A stretch of DNA of 64,000 nucleotides from Brienomyrus brachyistius (GCF_023856365.1 NC_064554.1:248001-312000); one strand, 5' to 3'. Shown: positions 11,192 to 22,927, counted from the stretch's first letter. Numbers and translations: made by a program. Notes: a model not told the origin generated them from the letters alone.

Positions 11192-11553
11192 GGGGTGGCA
11201 TGGTGGTGCAGTGGTTAGCACTGTTGCCTCACACCTCTGGGACCTGGGTTCGAGTCTCCGCCTGGGTCACATGTGTGTGGAGTTTGCATGTTCTCCCCGT
11301 GTCGTCGTGGGGTTTCCTCCGGGTACTCCGGTTTCCCCCCACAGTCCAAAAACATGCTGAGGCTAATTGGAATCACTGAATTGCCCATAGGTGTGCATGT
11401 GTGAGTGAATGGTGTGTGAGTGTGCCCTGCGATGGGCTGGCCCCCCATCCTGGGTTGTTCCCTGCCTCGTGCCCATTGCTTCCGGGATAGGCTCCGGACC
11501 CCCCGCGACCCAGTAGGATAAGCGGTTTGGAAAATGGATGGATGGATGGATGG
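11192..11553 (+). mobile_element. Full-length tRNA-derived SINE with 14-bp TSD
   Basis: This is the best-preserved copy of the common SINE here: head GGTGGCATGGTGGTGCAGTGG, B-box GGTTCGAGTCTCC, intact body, tail (GGAT)n. The target duplication ATAGTATTGTAATA is perfect (11178-11191 and 11554-11567), so the insertion is relatively young. Confidence 0.92.
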
Positions 11554-11567
11554 ATAGTATTGTAATA

Positions 11568-12096
11568 CTTGAAACGAGAGGTACTGCCTGCCTTAGTGAT
11601 CTTTACTATTGTGTAAGTGTATTCCCACCTGTAGGGGGCAGCAATGGTTGTTATTAGAGGTGCTGAGATTACGCGGCTCAGGGCTGAAGGTGCAAAGTGA
11701 AACAGTCATTGACCGTATTTGCCGTGTGTGATGGTGTCTGCATATCGACCCTTTCGAGCCAAACAAACCAGTTCAAAGTACTGTGCGTTAATATATCATA
11801 TGAATAAATCCACTCAAGAACTAAACTCAATATCGTATCCTCATCATTCAACGCGTCCGACTTTTCCACCTCTTACCACAAGGCAGTGGATTACATGGGG
11901 AAATTACAAACAAGGAGAATTTAATCTGTTTTTCCTCTACATTGTCGTTATTCAGAATATTACAGACTATGAACAAAAACGGACAATGTAAGAAAATAAA
12001 AAAATGTGTATGAAAGCTAGAGTATTTTTGCAGTGGTGAACACTAGCTGGTTTATGTACTAGCTCACACTCAAGAAACAGCATAAATGCTACTCAT
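11568..12096. other. Stretch without recognised genes
   Basis: Contains a 90-codon plus frame from 11719 with no recognisable features. I see nothing else. Confidence 0.4.
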
Positions 12097-12320
12097 ACAC
12101 AGTTGGGGGGCAGGGGTCAGTCCTTGTGCCTGTAATGAGAAGGTCACCAGTTGAAACTAACCCAGCCACAGCACGTCTGTGGGTCCTTGAGCAAGGCCCT
12201 TAACCCCCAGCTCCCTGGGCGCCCCAACAGGCAGCTGCACTTCGCGGACAATTTACTCCACAAAGAGTAAGTTGAGGGAGACATAAAAAACAATTTCCCC
12301 ACAGGGATTAATAAAGTCCA
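12097..12320 (+). mobile_element. Second-family tRNA-derived SINE
   Basis: Shares the CCCTTAACCCCCAGCTCCCTGG block and the TTTACTCCACAAAGAGTAAGTTGAG-like 3' body (12250-12275) with the minus copy at 2100-2355. The tRNA head is diverged (GTCACCAGTTGAAACTAACCC in place of the B-box). Confidence 0.7.
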
Positions 12321-13472
12321 TCCATCTATGGAATATTATTTAGCACTATCTAACGTAGAATATAAGAATTATGATTTTATAAAAAGTATGCCAAATATCC
12401 ATGATATAATCATTACAATGTAAACATTGTAATGTAATCAACACAATGGAACCAACTGAGTATGTACACTGTAATCCCGAATAAGTTGGCAAAACTCAAA
12501 AAATTTGAGGTAATCAGTTACGTCAAATTTTTTAAGTTGTGAAATTTTAATTTTAAGTAAGCAGAAAAATCTAGTTTTGAGTTTGTTGTACTCATGCAAA
12601 ATAATTTGTTCTTACTTAAAATACCCAAGTTACCCTGCTTATACATTTTGATAGCATTTAACTTAATTCTTTTAATTTCTCCCAACTTTAAATACTTAGT
12701 CACCCAGCTTATACATTTTGATTGTAATAATTTTTTTAATTAAATTTTCCATTTTGAGTTTCATAAATGAAATTAACCAAATTCTAAATCTGTAAACACT
12801 ATAAATGTATGAAAACGCATCTGTAATTTCAAGCAAACACACAATACCATTTTTAACATTTATTTTTAAACAAAAAATGTCCAACAGGTAATACCAACAT
12901 GAATGTTTACAGTAAACATGCCTTCTATAAACATACAAATTTCTCAAAACCTTTAAAACAGTTTGTCAGTAACAGATTTACAATAAACACTATTTTAAAA
13001 TGAAGTATGCCCAGAATGTTAATACAATGAAAAAGAATAACAATACTTTCTATGGTGTTCTATTTGATATAACAAATCAACATGACACCTGTAAAGTAAC
13101 CCTTTAAAAGGGTGAAAATTCTCAGGGGAAAAAAACATTCAGGAAAAAGTAATGCATAAAACCCAGTATGACTTGTAACAAAAAAATATTTTTGAAGAAT
13201 TATTTTGTAAAATATTTAACAGAATTTTACATGACCAACTTTGTTTAAACATGAGCTTCAAAAAAAATGATTTAGTTTGACAAAATTAAATATCCTGATT
13301 TTTAAAACATACATTAAGTCATATAAAACTTAGTCTTGCGGCATTCATAAAAAGAAATAAAAATAGTGCATTCTGGTAAGTGACTCCTGTATAGTTTAAA
13401 CTACACGTACTGACATGTTTTTAAGTTACTGCCCCAGTGCCAGCCTTCATTAAACGAGAAAAAAAAGTAGCT

Positions 13473-15357
13473 CTACATCAACTCATTCTTTAATGTTTGC
13501 ACGCTAGGAGACAGTTTTCCGTCATCCATGCCGAGTAAAACTTTTTGCACAAATTCAAAAGTTTTGGCAAGTCCTTTAGGATATTTTAAGTGAAGAGCAT
13601 ACATGAATCCAAACAAGACAAGAAAGGCCTCTGGAAGTTGGCTATGGGTGGTGACCACTTCATTCTCCAGGACAACTGAGACCCTCACTGGATCGTAATG
13701 GATTGGAGCAGCAGCATTTTCATGAACAACTGTAAGCAGGGACACTGGAGCATCCTCAGTCAGTACTTCAGGATTATCAATCTAAAAAATATTATTCAGG
13801 GACATGTTATATTCATGTTAGAACATTATCAATATGACTGAGTCAATATTACATGATTCATCAACTAGTGATAATTACAAATATATTAGTAAGTAAAGGT
13901 TGCCCCTCAACCTTCACCTTTGCAATAGAACATGCATAATTGTAAAAACAATGAATGAAGGCTTACCAGGGTGGTCCTAAAAAATCCTATGTCTTTGTCA
14001 CGCAGCAAAACTGGAAGACCTCTGATAACGGTAGTCCGTCGTGAATTTACATCATGCAGTTCCTGTAAAGATGAAAAACAAGAAGAAGAAAAAAAACAAC
14101 ATCTAAATATCTGAAATAAAGAAAAATCTAATTACATTTTAAAGAATACTTCATCTTATGACAACAACCATACCTGCTCATCATGAACTTTCAAAAGATT
14201 AGCCAGGGTATCTGCTGTCTTGCCTGTCTTGGATGCTTTTTGCCTTAAAATGGTCATCAAACAAGGTAGGAGGTAGTCCAGTTGTGCATAGAATTTGTTG
14301 GGCAAATTCTCATTTGTAACACGTTGGTACTCTGCAAACAGCTAAATCGGACAAAAGAGAATTTTATAAAACAAACCCACATCAGAAAATATATAATAAT
14401 CACTAGAAAACAATTATTATTATTATTTACCTCAGATGTTATACGCAGTGCAGGCCAGAGATTCAGAAACTCATTCACAGATGGGCTTCCGCTAACAATG
14501 TTCTGTCGTCGCAGAGCAAAAGTTTTCTCCATGTTCTTGTGGATGAGACTAGTATTTTTTTCTGTCTTCTGGACTTCAACAGCAATTTCCTGTCTAACTG
14601 TTTCAAGAGATGCTTCATCCTCACCTTGAGGAAAGTTTGGCAAATAATTAACCTCAGAACGTCTTGGTTTCTTGATTTTAGAATGTGATGGTTCATTCTC
14701 AGGATGGCCTTGACTTCTTTTCCCAGCATTAACAGTTACCTCAAGACATCCAATTTTCCTCATTTTGTTTCTCAAGTTGCCCATCTTGAACTTTAAACTG
14801 GTTTTCCACCCATTCCAACCTGTGTCAGAGCCTGGCTCCTTCAAACAAGGATGCTTTGTGACAAGGGCCTCTGCTACTTTTCCTATCTGTTTGTCGTCTG
14901 GGTACGCCTTAAAATCATACATGGTTGAGCCAAGCTTCTCCAGAATGTCATGCTTTTGGTCTCTTGTCAACTTTAGACCCTTTCCGCTCTTCTCAAATTC
15001 ATCATTTCCCTGTCTAAGCCTTAGCTCAACATCATAGGATAACTGTGGAATTGGAAAATCACGAGGCCACATCTTAGAACGTTCAGGATTCGACACATCT
15101 GATAGAATTTCAGTAGATGTAGTGGAGCCATCTGATTGCACTGGCAGGATATGGACCACTGCCTTTTGAGGCAACTCATTTATATCATCCAAGGAAGTCA
15201 GCTGATTATTGAAATCAGGGTCCTCATATTGTAAACTAAACTCAAGGTCCAGCTGAAGTTGGTCTTTTAAAATTTGAATAAGTGCACTAACGGAGGCTGG
15301 TTGTGTGCTAAGTTTCACTTTCCTTGCACGGTCTGCTTCAACAACACGCAGTATCAT
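13473..15357 (-). CDS. SAMD3-like protein carried by the CACTA element, 4 exons
   Basis: The exons, in minus order, are 15357-14431, 14341-14174, 14062-13967 and 13781-13473. Each has a GT donor and AG acceptor, and the phases join cleanly into one frame ending in LKNELM and a stop at 13473. I start at ATG 15357 (MILRVVEADRARK) rather than the GTG twelve bases upstream. Residues 1-75 look like a ubiquitin/PB1-type fold, followed by a PQLSYDVELRLRQGN region with a helical KLTRDQKHDILEKL, a basic KKPRRSE, then a conserved C-terminal block (YAQLDYLLPCLM, LPVLLRDKDIGFF, VSVVLENEVV). Similar proteins labelled sterile alpha motif domain-containing 3-like are common in fish genomes. I see no SAM domain here. 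The function is unknown, and I infer that it is a second transposon protein. The reading frame is intact. Confidence 0.7.
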
Positions 15358-15513
15358 TGCACAAGACACTGTGCTTGCTGATGTGCTATGGGAGGAGTAG
15401 GAAAAATGACAAATATTGACTCACCAACACATGGCTTCAAATTAATTTTGAATTATTTATTCTAACTGGATATGCCAGGAATAGTAGTACAAAATGCATA
15501 TTTCACCCACCTT

Positions 15514-16487
15514 TTAAATGCCTCCATTGTGTGTAACTGGTAAGAACCTTTTTGTAGTCAGCAATAACCGTCCTTCAATTCTGTATGCACACAAAGTCAC
15601 AGTGTCATTTAGTCGAGAGTGCAAGTAGAAAGACTGACTATGCCCTACTACAGGAGAACACAGTTCATAGCAACGAAGATGTTCCACATACCAACAGTCA
15701 TAGTCAGTACAGAAGAAAGAAACCTTATTATTTACCAAGTAGATCTGCAATATTTTTGCAAACTTTGGCAATCCTCCACTTTCTCCCACTGATACAGACA
15801 TGCCATTGGCATACTCTGTACCATCAACTGTGACTTTCAAGGTGCTGAAAACTGAATCACTGTCTGTTTGCTTTTTGATGCACATTTGAGCAATGTCTGG
15901 TAGGGATGACACTGAAACTGAGTTAACAGCACTTGTTTGAATTTTAGGTTTGAAAAAGGAGCCAGAACTGAGATGGTAAGCAATCATGTATTGGTGTCTG
16001 ACTGCCATAGTCTTGAGAATGTTTTTAAAGTTCTGAGCATCATGCACTACCCTTTTAAAAAAGCGATGCTTCCCCTCAAACCGCATAGTCCAAAGATGAA
16101 CCAAGGGTCCAAAGCACTTAATTAGATCAGCGTAATGCTCAACGTAATGGTGCTTGGGTCGTAGTCTCCATTCAGGAAATACTTCTTTCAGTGTTTGTCT
16201 ATGGTCGTCAATTTTGCATCGCAGATAATCTAACATTTCCTCTGTGAACAATGGACACATTGCCAATTCAACCAAATCCTTAAGCTCCATTAGCACTGCC
16301 CATGGACCACTTGTCTCAGGCACTGCATTTCCTATAAGTAAAGGAAGCAATCTCAGTAAAGTGGCATTTTCATGCCCATTGCCTCCTATGGTACCTTTAG
16401 ACATGAATGTTTTCGGTAAGGGCTTGGGTTTATCTACCTTATCTGAGAACTGATAAGGGAATGACATTATCTTTTGATTCAACCATT
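15514..16487 (-). CDS. CACTA-type transposase, C-terminal exon
   Basis: This is a 322-codon open frame. The best start is not an ATG: an acceptor TTTTACACTAG precedes 16487, and the frame then reads WLNQKIMSFPYQ, so it is an internal or last exon. The internal ATG is at 16467. The hallmark is RLRPKHHYVEHYADLIKCFG followed by PLVHLWTMRFEGKHRFFK (around residues 107-145), seen in fish transposon proteins that I associate with EnSpm. The upstream catalytic half is not visible in the element. The frame has no stops, so loss of the 5' exons may be recent, or they may lie elsewhere. The superfamily is inferred mainly from the termini. Confidence 0.6.
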
Positions 16488-16513
16488 CTAGTGTAAAACA
16501 GCGTGTAACGAGT

Positions 16514-16525
16514 CCGATCCGCCAT
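16514..16525 (-). promoter_or_regulatory. CCGATCCGCCAT box, copy 1
   Basis: The 12-mer CCGATCCGCCAT occurs here and at 16940-16951 in related contexts (GAGTCCGATCCGCCATTG and GAGGCCGATCCGCCATCTTG). On the minus strand it reads ATGGCGGATCGG, containing the ATGGCGG core of YY1-type sites. It lies just upstream of the transposase exon. Confidence 0.35.
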
Positions 16526-16939
16526 TGAAATTAATATTATATAAATAATATTACACCTTTCAGCTGAGAAGCCGCACAAACGAAGTATTTCAAAATAAAA
16601 CTCCATGTTGTGGATAACGCAGTTTTAAAAATAAGTGCGGCATAAATGTTTTAATTTAAATTTTACCTGAATTTATAAACATTGTGCTGGTCAGTAACAG
16701 CTCCCAACACTGAACTAACGTTAAAAGTTTCTTATTGACCAACAAGCTACAGCGCGGGATGAGGAGCTTCCTCGCCTCAAGATTTAAACAGGGCTAAACG
16801 CGTACTCTGTAATGCAACACATCTAAACGCATCTACATTACTTTTAAATGTTACTGTGATTATATGGATTAAAACACTTGCTTAAGATTCATTGGATTTG
16901 TATATTTCAATATTTTACTTACTGTAGTGTGAAGCGAGG

Positions 16940-16951
16940 CCGATCCGCCAT
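16940..16951 (-). promoter_or_regulatory. YY1-like CCGCCATCTTG box, copy 2
   Basis: The extended sequence CCGCCATCTTGA (16945-16956) reads TCAAGATGGCGG on the minus strand, an exact YY1 core. It sits 300 bp inside the right end of the CACTA element, where a promoter for the minus-strand genes would be expected. Function is inferred. Confidence 0.4.
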
Positions 16952-17573
16952 CTTGAAAAAAACGAACGAGGAATAAGCGCGGGCAAGACAGTTGACGTGA
17001 ACGTGGATGACGTCATACGCAAAATCACAAGGCTGAAAGATTTTGAGTTAATAAAACTTTAAAGAGACGTTTTGTTTAAATTAAACCAGCAAAATTTTCC
17101 ATCTTACTTGAAAGGTTTAATTTTTACAAACTCATAAATAAGAAAAAGTTCTAAATACTCATAAAGGTTAATTAATATAAACTAATTGTAATTATTTAAG
17201 TTAATACAACTCAGTTCAATCAATTAGTTACAGCATTAGGGTTTACAGTGTATTTGCACCTTTTGTTAGTCTAAGTTTCTGTTAGCTACTTTATGTTAGT
17301 CATGAATCTATGAATATTCACTTTTATTAGCGTATATTTCATCATTATGTAAAAGGACAAATATATTATCAACCTTTTAGTGAGACAATGTGTAAACGGC
17401 TGAAAATACCAAGGTTTACTACTGAAGGAAGGGATTCACCTGAGTTCACCAGAAGTTCATGGCTGAGTATTTTTAAAAAACCAAGTGGAGCTGCTCGCGC
17501 CACTATTATGTTCAACCGAGAGACCAAACGGTAAAAGAAATGACTATCAAACTTATCACCTAGAGGTGAACAT

Positions 17574-18040
17574 AAATCTATACAAATATCACCCGCATGC
17601 ACATTACTTCTTTTACAATAACCAACTCCTGATCCATACTGTTAGTCGTGAAAAAAATAACTATTGTGTACATAGAGGCCCTGTGTAAAAAGATAACTGC
17701 CAAGGAAAAGATCAAAAACATTTATTTCAAGGATTCAAAGTTTTTATGGTCATGTACAGTGTACAGTGCAGTTCTTATTTGATTAACTTGAATGTCTTCA
17801 CAGACAAGACGATTAAACAAATAAAGCAGCGCAACATTACAGTAACTAACAACAAACAAACAAAGTTCACGAGTACTATTACAGTATTCATATCATTTAT
17901 TTAAATTTAATTTTACCAAGTAAATTAATTGAAAAGCAGTTACCACCGCTTTACCTGCTTCTCGGGAGAAATAGCAGATATACAAACGTCATGTATGTAA
18001 CTAAAATCTTAAGCCAATAAGGGCAAAGTTGTGTCGTAAT
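17574..18040. repeat. 465-bp duplicated segment (pair with 41101-41568)
   Basis: From AAATCTATACAAATATCACC to GTTGTGTCGTAATG the sequence matches 41101-41568 in the same orientation with only scattered differences. The two copies have unrelated right neighbours: retroviral sequence here, and the 781-bp tandem array there. No coding potential is seen. It may be an LTR or the end of a larger element. Confidence 0.85.
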
Positions 18041-18402
18041 GCCCACGCTCGCCTCTCCTGCTCCTGTTTCTCTCCCTCTTTTCTCCACTTTCCCCGTTGT
18101 AACACCCTCGCTTTCACTAGCTCGCGTCCTGCCTCGTCTTTCAGGCCGCTATGCTCCTTTACCTTACGCCATAAAAGTGCTCCTAATGATTGCCTATCCT
18201 CCGGTTTGTATCCTGCACATTTCACTGCAATCCCCATACGCTTCCACGCATCTGCCGTCTCTCTCTCTCGGCCCTTTTCCTGAGCTGTTTTTCCCACTGC
18301 TATTTTTAACAGCTGTATCTGTTCACACAGAGGCTTCCACCGCCCGCGCACTGGTGGACCCCAGCCCCCGTCATCCAATTCTCTATCAAATTCGTGATCC
18401 AT
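18001..18402 (-). pseudogene. gag-like 5' ORF of an endogenous retrovirus
   Basis: The frame opens at ATG 18402 and runs 133 codons. It is acidic at first (DHEFDRELDDGGWG) and then strongly charged with a basic helix (ARVLQRGKWRKEGEKQEQERRAWAL). It follows a retroviral LTR, primer site and leader in the right order and strand, so it is probably the N-terminal part of gag. It runs at its end into the duplicated segment that stops at 18040, which means the rest of gag and all of pol are gone. No domain is recognisable, and the call depends on context. Confidence 0.4.
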
Positions 18403-19174
18403 GTTTTAGCTTATCTGACTTACACTTCTCCTGATCCAACAACCCCTGTGCCTCAGGGGATGGATTTATCCACCCACACTTAGTACACCTCTTAGTTGTC
18501 TCTGAGTGCCCCACTAACAAACACCACCAAAACCTAAACCCACACTCACACACAATCACCGAACCACGCAAAACAGTAAATAGTAAATGGTAAACCCACT
18601 CACACTGGAATAGTGAATAGTAAACACGCACTTACACACGCGAAATAGTAAATAGCGCTGTGTACACTTTTTGGTACCTTGGGACCCCACGTCTCGGGAC
18701 TTTTTAGCCCGATGCTTTGAGTACTCTAATCTCGGGACTTTAACCCAATACTTTGAGGACTTTCACCTCGGGACTTCAACCCGTTTTAAGGAGGATGAAC
18801 CTTACTCCTCCGACCAATTTAGCTGTTCGGGGGTCCTGAATTTCCCGGGACGCTCAATCCCAGCTGTCCTACTGCTCGTCAGCAGTAGGTGGGTTGCCAA
18901 ACCAAGGACACGACAGTGGACTTAAATCCTCCGCCAATAGGTTCTACTACGGGGTCCTGTACCCTCTGTTCACAGGCCGTCAGAGCTACGCACAACAGGC
19001 CCTCGCCACAATATTGGTCGACAGATCCTGAGACACTTCCAGCCACTTTATTTAGCAATCGCCAATATGCAGAATTCGATAAAACAGGCTCTGCTCACCT
19101 AATTGCTGGGCGCCCGTGGCTCTCTGCGTCCCCAAGACCTCGTCTCTGGTTCCAATCCAAACAACCTTCTCCTC
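18403..19174 (-). other. Retroviral leader with a short tandem repeat
   Basis: The interval between the primer site and the gag-like ORF has no long minus frame. 18690-18795 holds about three imperfect copies of a roughly 36-bp unit built around CTCGGGACTTT and CCC(G/A)ATGCTTTGAGTAC. A 5' leader of this length is usual for a retrovirus. Confidence 0.45.
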
Positions 19175-19192
19175 ATCCCGGACGAGCCCCCA
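19175..19192 (-). other. tRNA-Pro primer-binding site
   Basis: On the minus strand the 18 bases read TGGGGGCTCGTCCGGGAT, the classical tRNA-Pro primer-binding site of gamma-type retroviruses. It lies three bases after the CA end of the LTR, as expected. Confidence 0.9.
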
Positions 19193-19195
19193 AAT

Positions 19196-19687
19196 TGTTG
19201 GAGTTAGACTCCACCGAGTCCGTTGATGAGGAAAAGATGCATTCGTGAGGCAAAGGATGGTTGTAAGTCAGCTCTCTTTATTTGTTGTACAGATCGATCC
19301 GGGAGCCACTCTCAGATGCACAAAAGTACACACCAAGGGAAGCTCAGCTCCCTGTTGTCTGTGTCTAACTTTTATACCCCGTTTAGGGCGTCTACTGTTC
19401 TTGTTGGTATCTTTCCAGTTGACGTAACATATAACTATTGTTTGGACATTGCTGGCGTTAGTCCCCACACCCGTTCCCTTTGATCTTATCTTGTTATGTT
19501 GCAATTTAGCAGCGTCAGCGACCCCCTCCCTTGTTATGTCCCCGCAGGTCAAGCGTAAGCTTAATGTCACCACGAGCCTGTCAATGTACCTTCTGCTTTC
19601 CGGAATTTACTTACACAATGAGGAGGGCTGGAGCCCCCCTTCTCTTCCTGCCTGTGTTCCAGTTTGTTCCCCTTTCTCAGTGTGACA
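19196..19687 (-). mobile_element. 5' LTR of an endogenous retrovirus, 492 bp
   Basis: On the minus strand the LTR begins TGTCACACTGAG and ends CTCCAACA immediately before the tRNA-Pro site, with AATAAA-type signals in its 3' part. No partner LTR is visible downstream, so the provirus is truncated at about 18040. The primer type suggests a gamma/epsilon-like (ERV1) lineage. Confidence 0.75.
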
Positions 19688-22199
19688 AAGTTTAGCACGC
19701 AACCTAGCCCCCCTTCATTCGCCATTTATATTTTCCGCCGGGCACCCGAAATGCTGCCACACAAAAGATTTAAAAGTGTCTGGGGTATCTACTATAGTAA
19801 TTTAGTCAGATGCCAACATATTCACAGCAGCTAATTTGCAGCGCATTCGTGAAACCGCTTTTCGCTCCAACGAGAAACTCATGTTGTAATATCGCGAGAT
19901 CTCGTGACACGCGTTTCACTCCCACTTCTTAGTAACAGTCATGATTTGATAAAGTGACAACCTGCGTAATAATTGGTAATACATAGAGTTTGCTATTGTT
20001 CAGGCTAGCAGACTGTTATGGCTTGAGGTTAATGGTGCCTGTTACTTGTGAATTTTCACATTTGCAGGGATCTTCTGCCTCGTGAACGTGAAACGGATAA
20101 TTATGCTAAAAGAAGAAAAAAGCAGAACTGCAATGTGTGTAAGGCTGGTGCTGATTTTTCAGTCTGAACACAGTAAAATTTATACAAATTACCTGTATTC
20201 AAACTTGTATTCTTTATATAGTTTGGTTAATTACTATTTAAAAGTTTTATCTGCGCTCCATTGTATAACTTGTACTGGAGATTTGTATGTACTTTTTGAT
20301 TGGAAATGGTTAGTTGTATATACATTGAATATTTTTATGATTAATTTCTTTGTTTATTTAATTTGGCAACAGATTTGCACTTTTAGAAGTATTGCTGTTC
20401 ATTTTTGTGAAAGTTGTTACTAAAAAAAACAAAAGAAGCAGACTTGTGTAAATCCTATATTGGCCGTGTATTCTTCCTGTAGCGTAGTGACAGCTTTTTG
20501 TACGGAAGCCGTGAACGGCTGTGCTTGCAAATATATTTTCTTCTGAATAATTAGAAGGATAAGCATATTTTGTCGCCGCCGCGAGATAGTCATGCCATAC
20601 ACAGCTCTGCTCGTTTTTGTACTGTTACTGTGTTACTTAATTTGCGCATCCATGAATTTAACGTTGACATTAAGTCAACATTGACATTGACAACGTTGAC
20701 ATTAAGTGTTGCACCTATCTAGTGTTTTACTGTGAAGGGCATGTTATATCTCGTCTCTAAGTCGCACTATGGTCCAGGGGAATGCTATGTCATATCAGAA
20801 CATGTGTCGATTATGTGGCAATATAAATATTTTATATTACTGTCAGTTTTAGTTTCAGAAATCCATCATTTGAGAAAAAAGGCCAGTCACGACAAATATA
20901 TATGGAATATAACAACAGAGTTTAGGCAGCTGTATTTGTTTAAGTGTAAAGATGCACATAGAAACATGCATGAGCTCATCTGAGAATAAACTGAATGCAA
21001 TGAAGATTTGTGACTCCTGCTGGAAAATGCGAATAGTGGCAGGGTCTTCAAGTAGTACATTTGTCTGAGAGTCAATTAATATTAGGAAAGGCACAGTTTT
21101 TTTTCAATGGCGCTAATTATCAAGAAGGAAATGGAGTACCCCAGCACCTGGTTTACGGGCACTGGAAGCTCCAGTATCAGTCAGACTTTCATGTAAGTAT
21201 ATGTGTGTTTAATGACTTAGCAGTTGGTTAAAAAGTAGACTTGTGCATGTTTCATCTTTACCAGGGGCAGAGGGGAAACTCAATAAATAGCCTTCTCTCA
21301 CACTTCCAGACCTGCAGAACTGAGCATGTCCCCTGGTTTTGTGCATATGTCTGTAGGCTTTGAGTTTTTCCTATGGGGGCTTCAATTTCCTCCCAGAGTA
21401 CAAATACGTGCAGATCAGTTGCATTGGGGAGTCCATACTGTGATGCTGAGTGGGTGTAGGAGGAGATTGAGAGATGAAACTCCGGATGATTTACTCCCTC
21501 GGCTAACTAACCAGAACAGGATCGTACCAATACCAAAATGATAAGTTTATAAATGTTTTTCACTACCCTGATTCATTCAGTTATTTATGTTTGTTAATTC
21601 CACCTCCCAAGCAAATACATAAATAAACAAACAAACAAATATTCAGGGGGAATGTGTCATAGGTGATAGAATCAGTGGATGAATCTAAAGAAAAAAAGTT
21701 ATGATTTCTTTCTCTCCAAAACACAATGCAAAAAACTCTTAAGTTAGGTAAGACATTGAAATTTTATGACAGTAGCATGATGCAGAGGAACAACAGAAGG
21801 AAAAATCTAACTAAACCTGAGTCAACTAGGACTAATTACACTAAATTAAGTGGAACACACAAAATACCTAAAACCACTTAATAAACAAGCAAGAAATATT
21901 ACATTTGATTAACTATACTGATGCCTGAGGGAAGTTCTTGTGCTTAATGCAGCAAGTATGTACAGCTGCAGAGACACTACACATAGTGCAAATAAATTAA
22001 AAAGTATACAGTACACACACTGATTCCTGAAAAATCTAAATACCATGGAATACTAATGAAATACTTATCAGGATGATGATGACGATGATGATGATAATAA
22101 TAGAAATAATAATGAATTAGTTTAGGGTATTATGCAATTGACATGTACAATTAAAAAAGAAATTGCACCAGACATTTCCTGTGGCAAAGAAGGGTTGCT
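19688..22199. other. Stretch with no confident genes
   Basis: AT-rich sequence. It contains a GTTGACATTAAG-type inverted/direct repeat at 20660-20710 and a GAT-rich run near 22070-22100. A possible first exon (ATG 21107 to donor at 21193) opens 28 codons and ends at AT|GTAAGTAT. I found no matching downstream exon. Other open frames look like chance. Confidence 0.45.
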
Positions 22200-22432
22200 T
22201 TGTGCCACGTTACTCAAGTCAATTCACTTTATTTTGTATAGTGCATTTTCACAGCCTTACATAGTCTCAAAGCACTTTACTTTGTCCCTGCCCAATTGTC
22301 CCAGTGAGCAATATCAAGCCTGAAAAATTATAAAGCCACATTGGCAAGGATAAACTCAGTCATAGTAAGAAACCTTTGGAGGAACCAGAGTGAAAGGGGG
22401 AGCCCATCCTCCACAGGGCAGAAGTCAGGTTA
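22200..22432 (+). repeat. Dispersed repeat (AAACCTTTGGAGGAACC type)
   Basis: Contains CAAAGCACTTTACTTTGTCC and then AAACCTTTGGAGGAACCAGAG and GGGGGAGCCCATCCTCC. A related block occurs at 29845-29985. It is common in fish genomes. I do not assign a class. Confidence 0.6.
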
Positions 22433-22927
22433 ACAAAGTCCTGATCTATATGGTTCAATTAGTTAAGTCCGGATGTAAATACAGAATAACTGGCAGCAGG
22501 GCACACAGGAAAGACGTCACAGGCAGGAGGGCAGGCAGGAGGGTGGCACAGGCAGGACGTAATGGGCAGGAGGGCGGGCAGGCAGGGCAGCACAGGCAGA
22601 AGGGCTGGCGGGTAGCCAGAACTGTTTTGCCACTGCAATCTGTTTTACAGTTTCATCTGCATTTGTTCCCACAAGGAATAACAACAGCTAATTTATGAAC
22701 ATGCTGCTTTTCAGAAAAGAAGTTTAATTTCTAGGAACATGACCAGTGCAAACATTTAGTGTTGACGGTTCTTTGTAAAATGGATGTTCTGTACTTTTAT
22801 TGATCTGTCCGTCCATCCATCCATCCATCCATCCATCCATCCATCCATTTTCTAACTACTTCTGATGAAGTTCCGGGTTATGAGGTATCCTGAAGCCCAG
22901 GCAATATGGGACACACACACACACATA
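22433..22927. other. Low-complexity region
   Basis: Holds an irregular GGCAGGAGG-rich repeat at 22495-22600 and a (CCAT)n run at 22811-22848, the latter reading like the reverse complement of a SINE tail without its body. Confidence 0.6.

Larger units (their letters stand above)
12467..17250 (-). mobile_element. CACTA/EnSpm-type DNA transposon, 4.8 kb
   Basis: The ends are inverted: the left begins CACTGTAATCCC, and the reverse complement of the right begins CACTGTAAACCC. Both are flanked by TA (12465-12466 and 17251-17252). The subterminal zones carry many copies of TTTAAGTT/AACTC-type motifs in both orientations, as in fish EnSpm elements. Inside, on the minus strand, are the C-terminal exon of a transposase (15514-16487) and a spliced SAMD3-like gene (13473-15357). 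No exon for the N-terminal part of the transposase is visible between 16488 and 17250, so this copy is probably non-autonomous. Confidence 0.7.

Noticed and set aside
16467..16482. The transposase frame starting at TTG 16482 or ATG 16467
   Set aside because: An acceptor at 16488-16489 and in-frame sequence upstream of both codons indicate an internal exon rather than a translation start.
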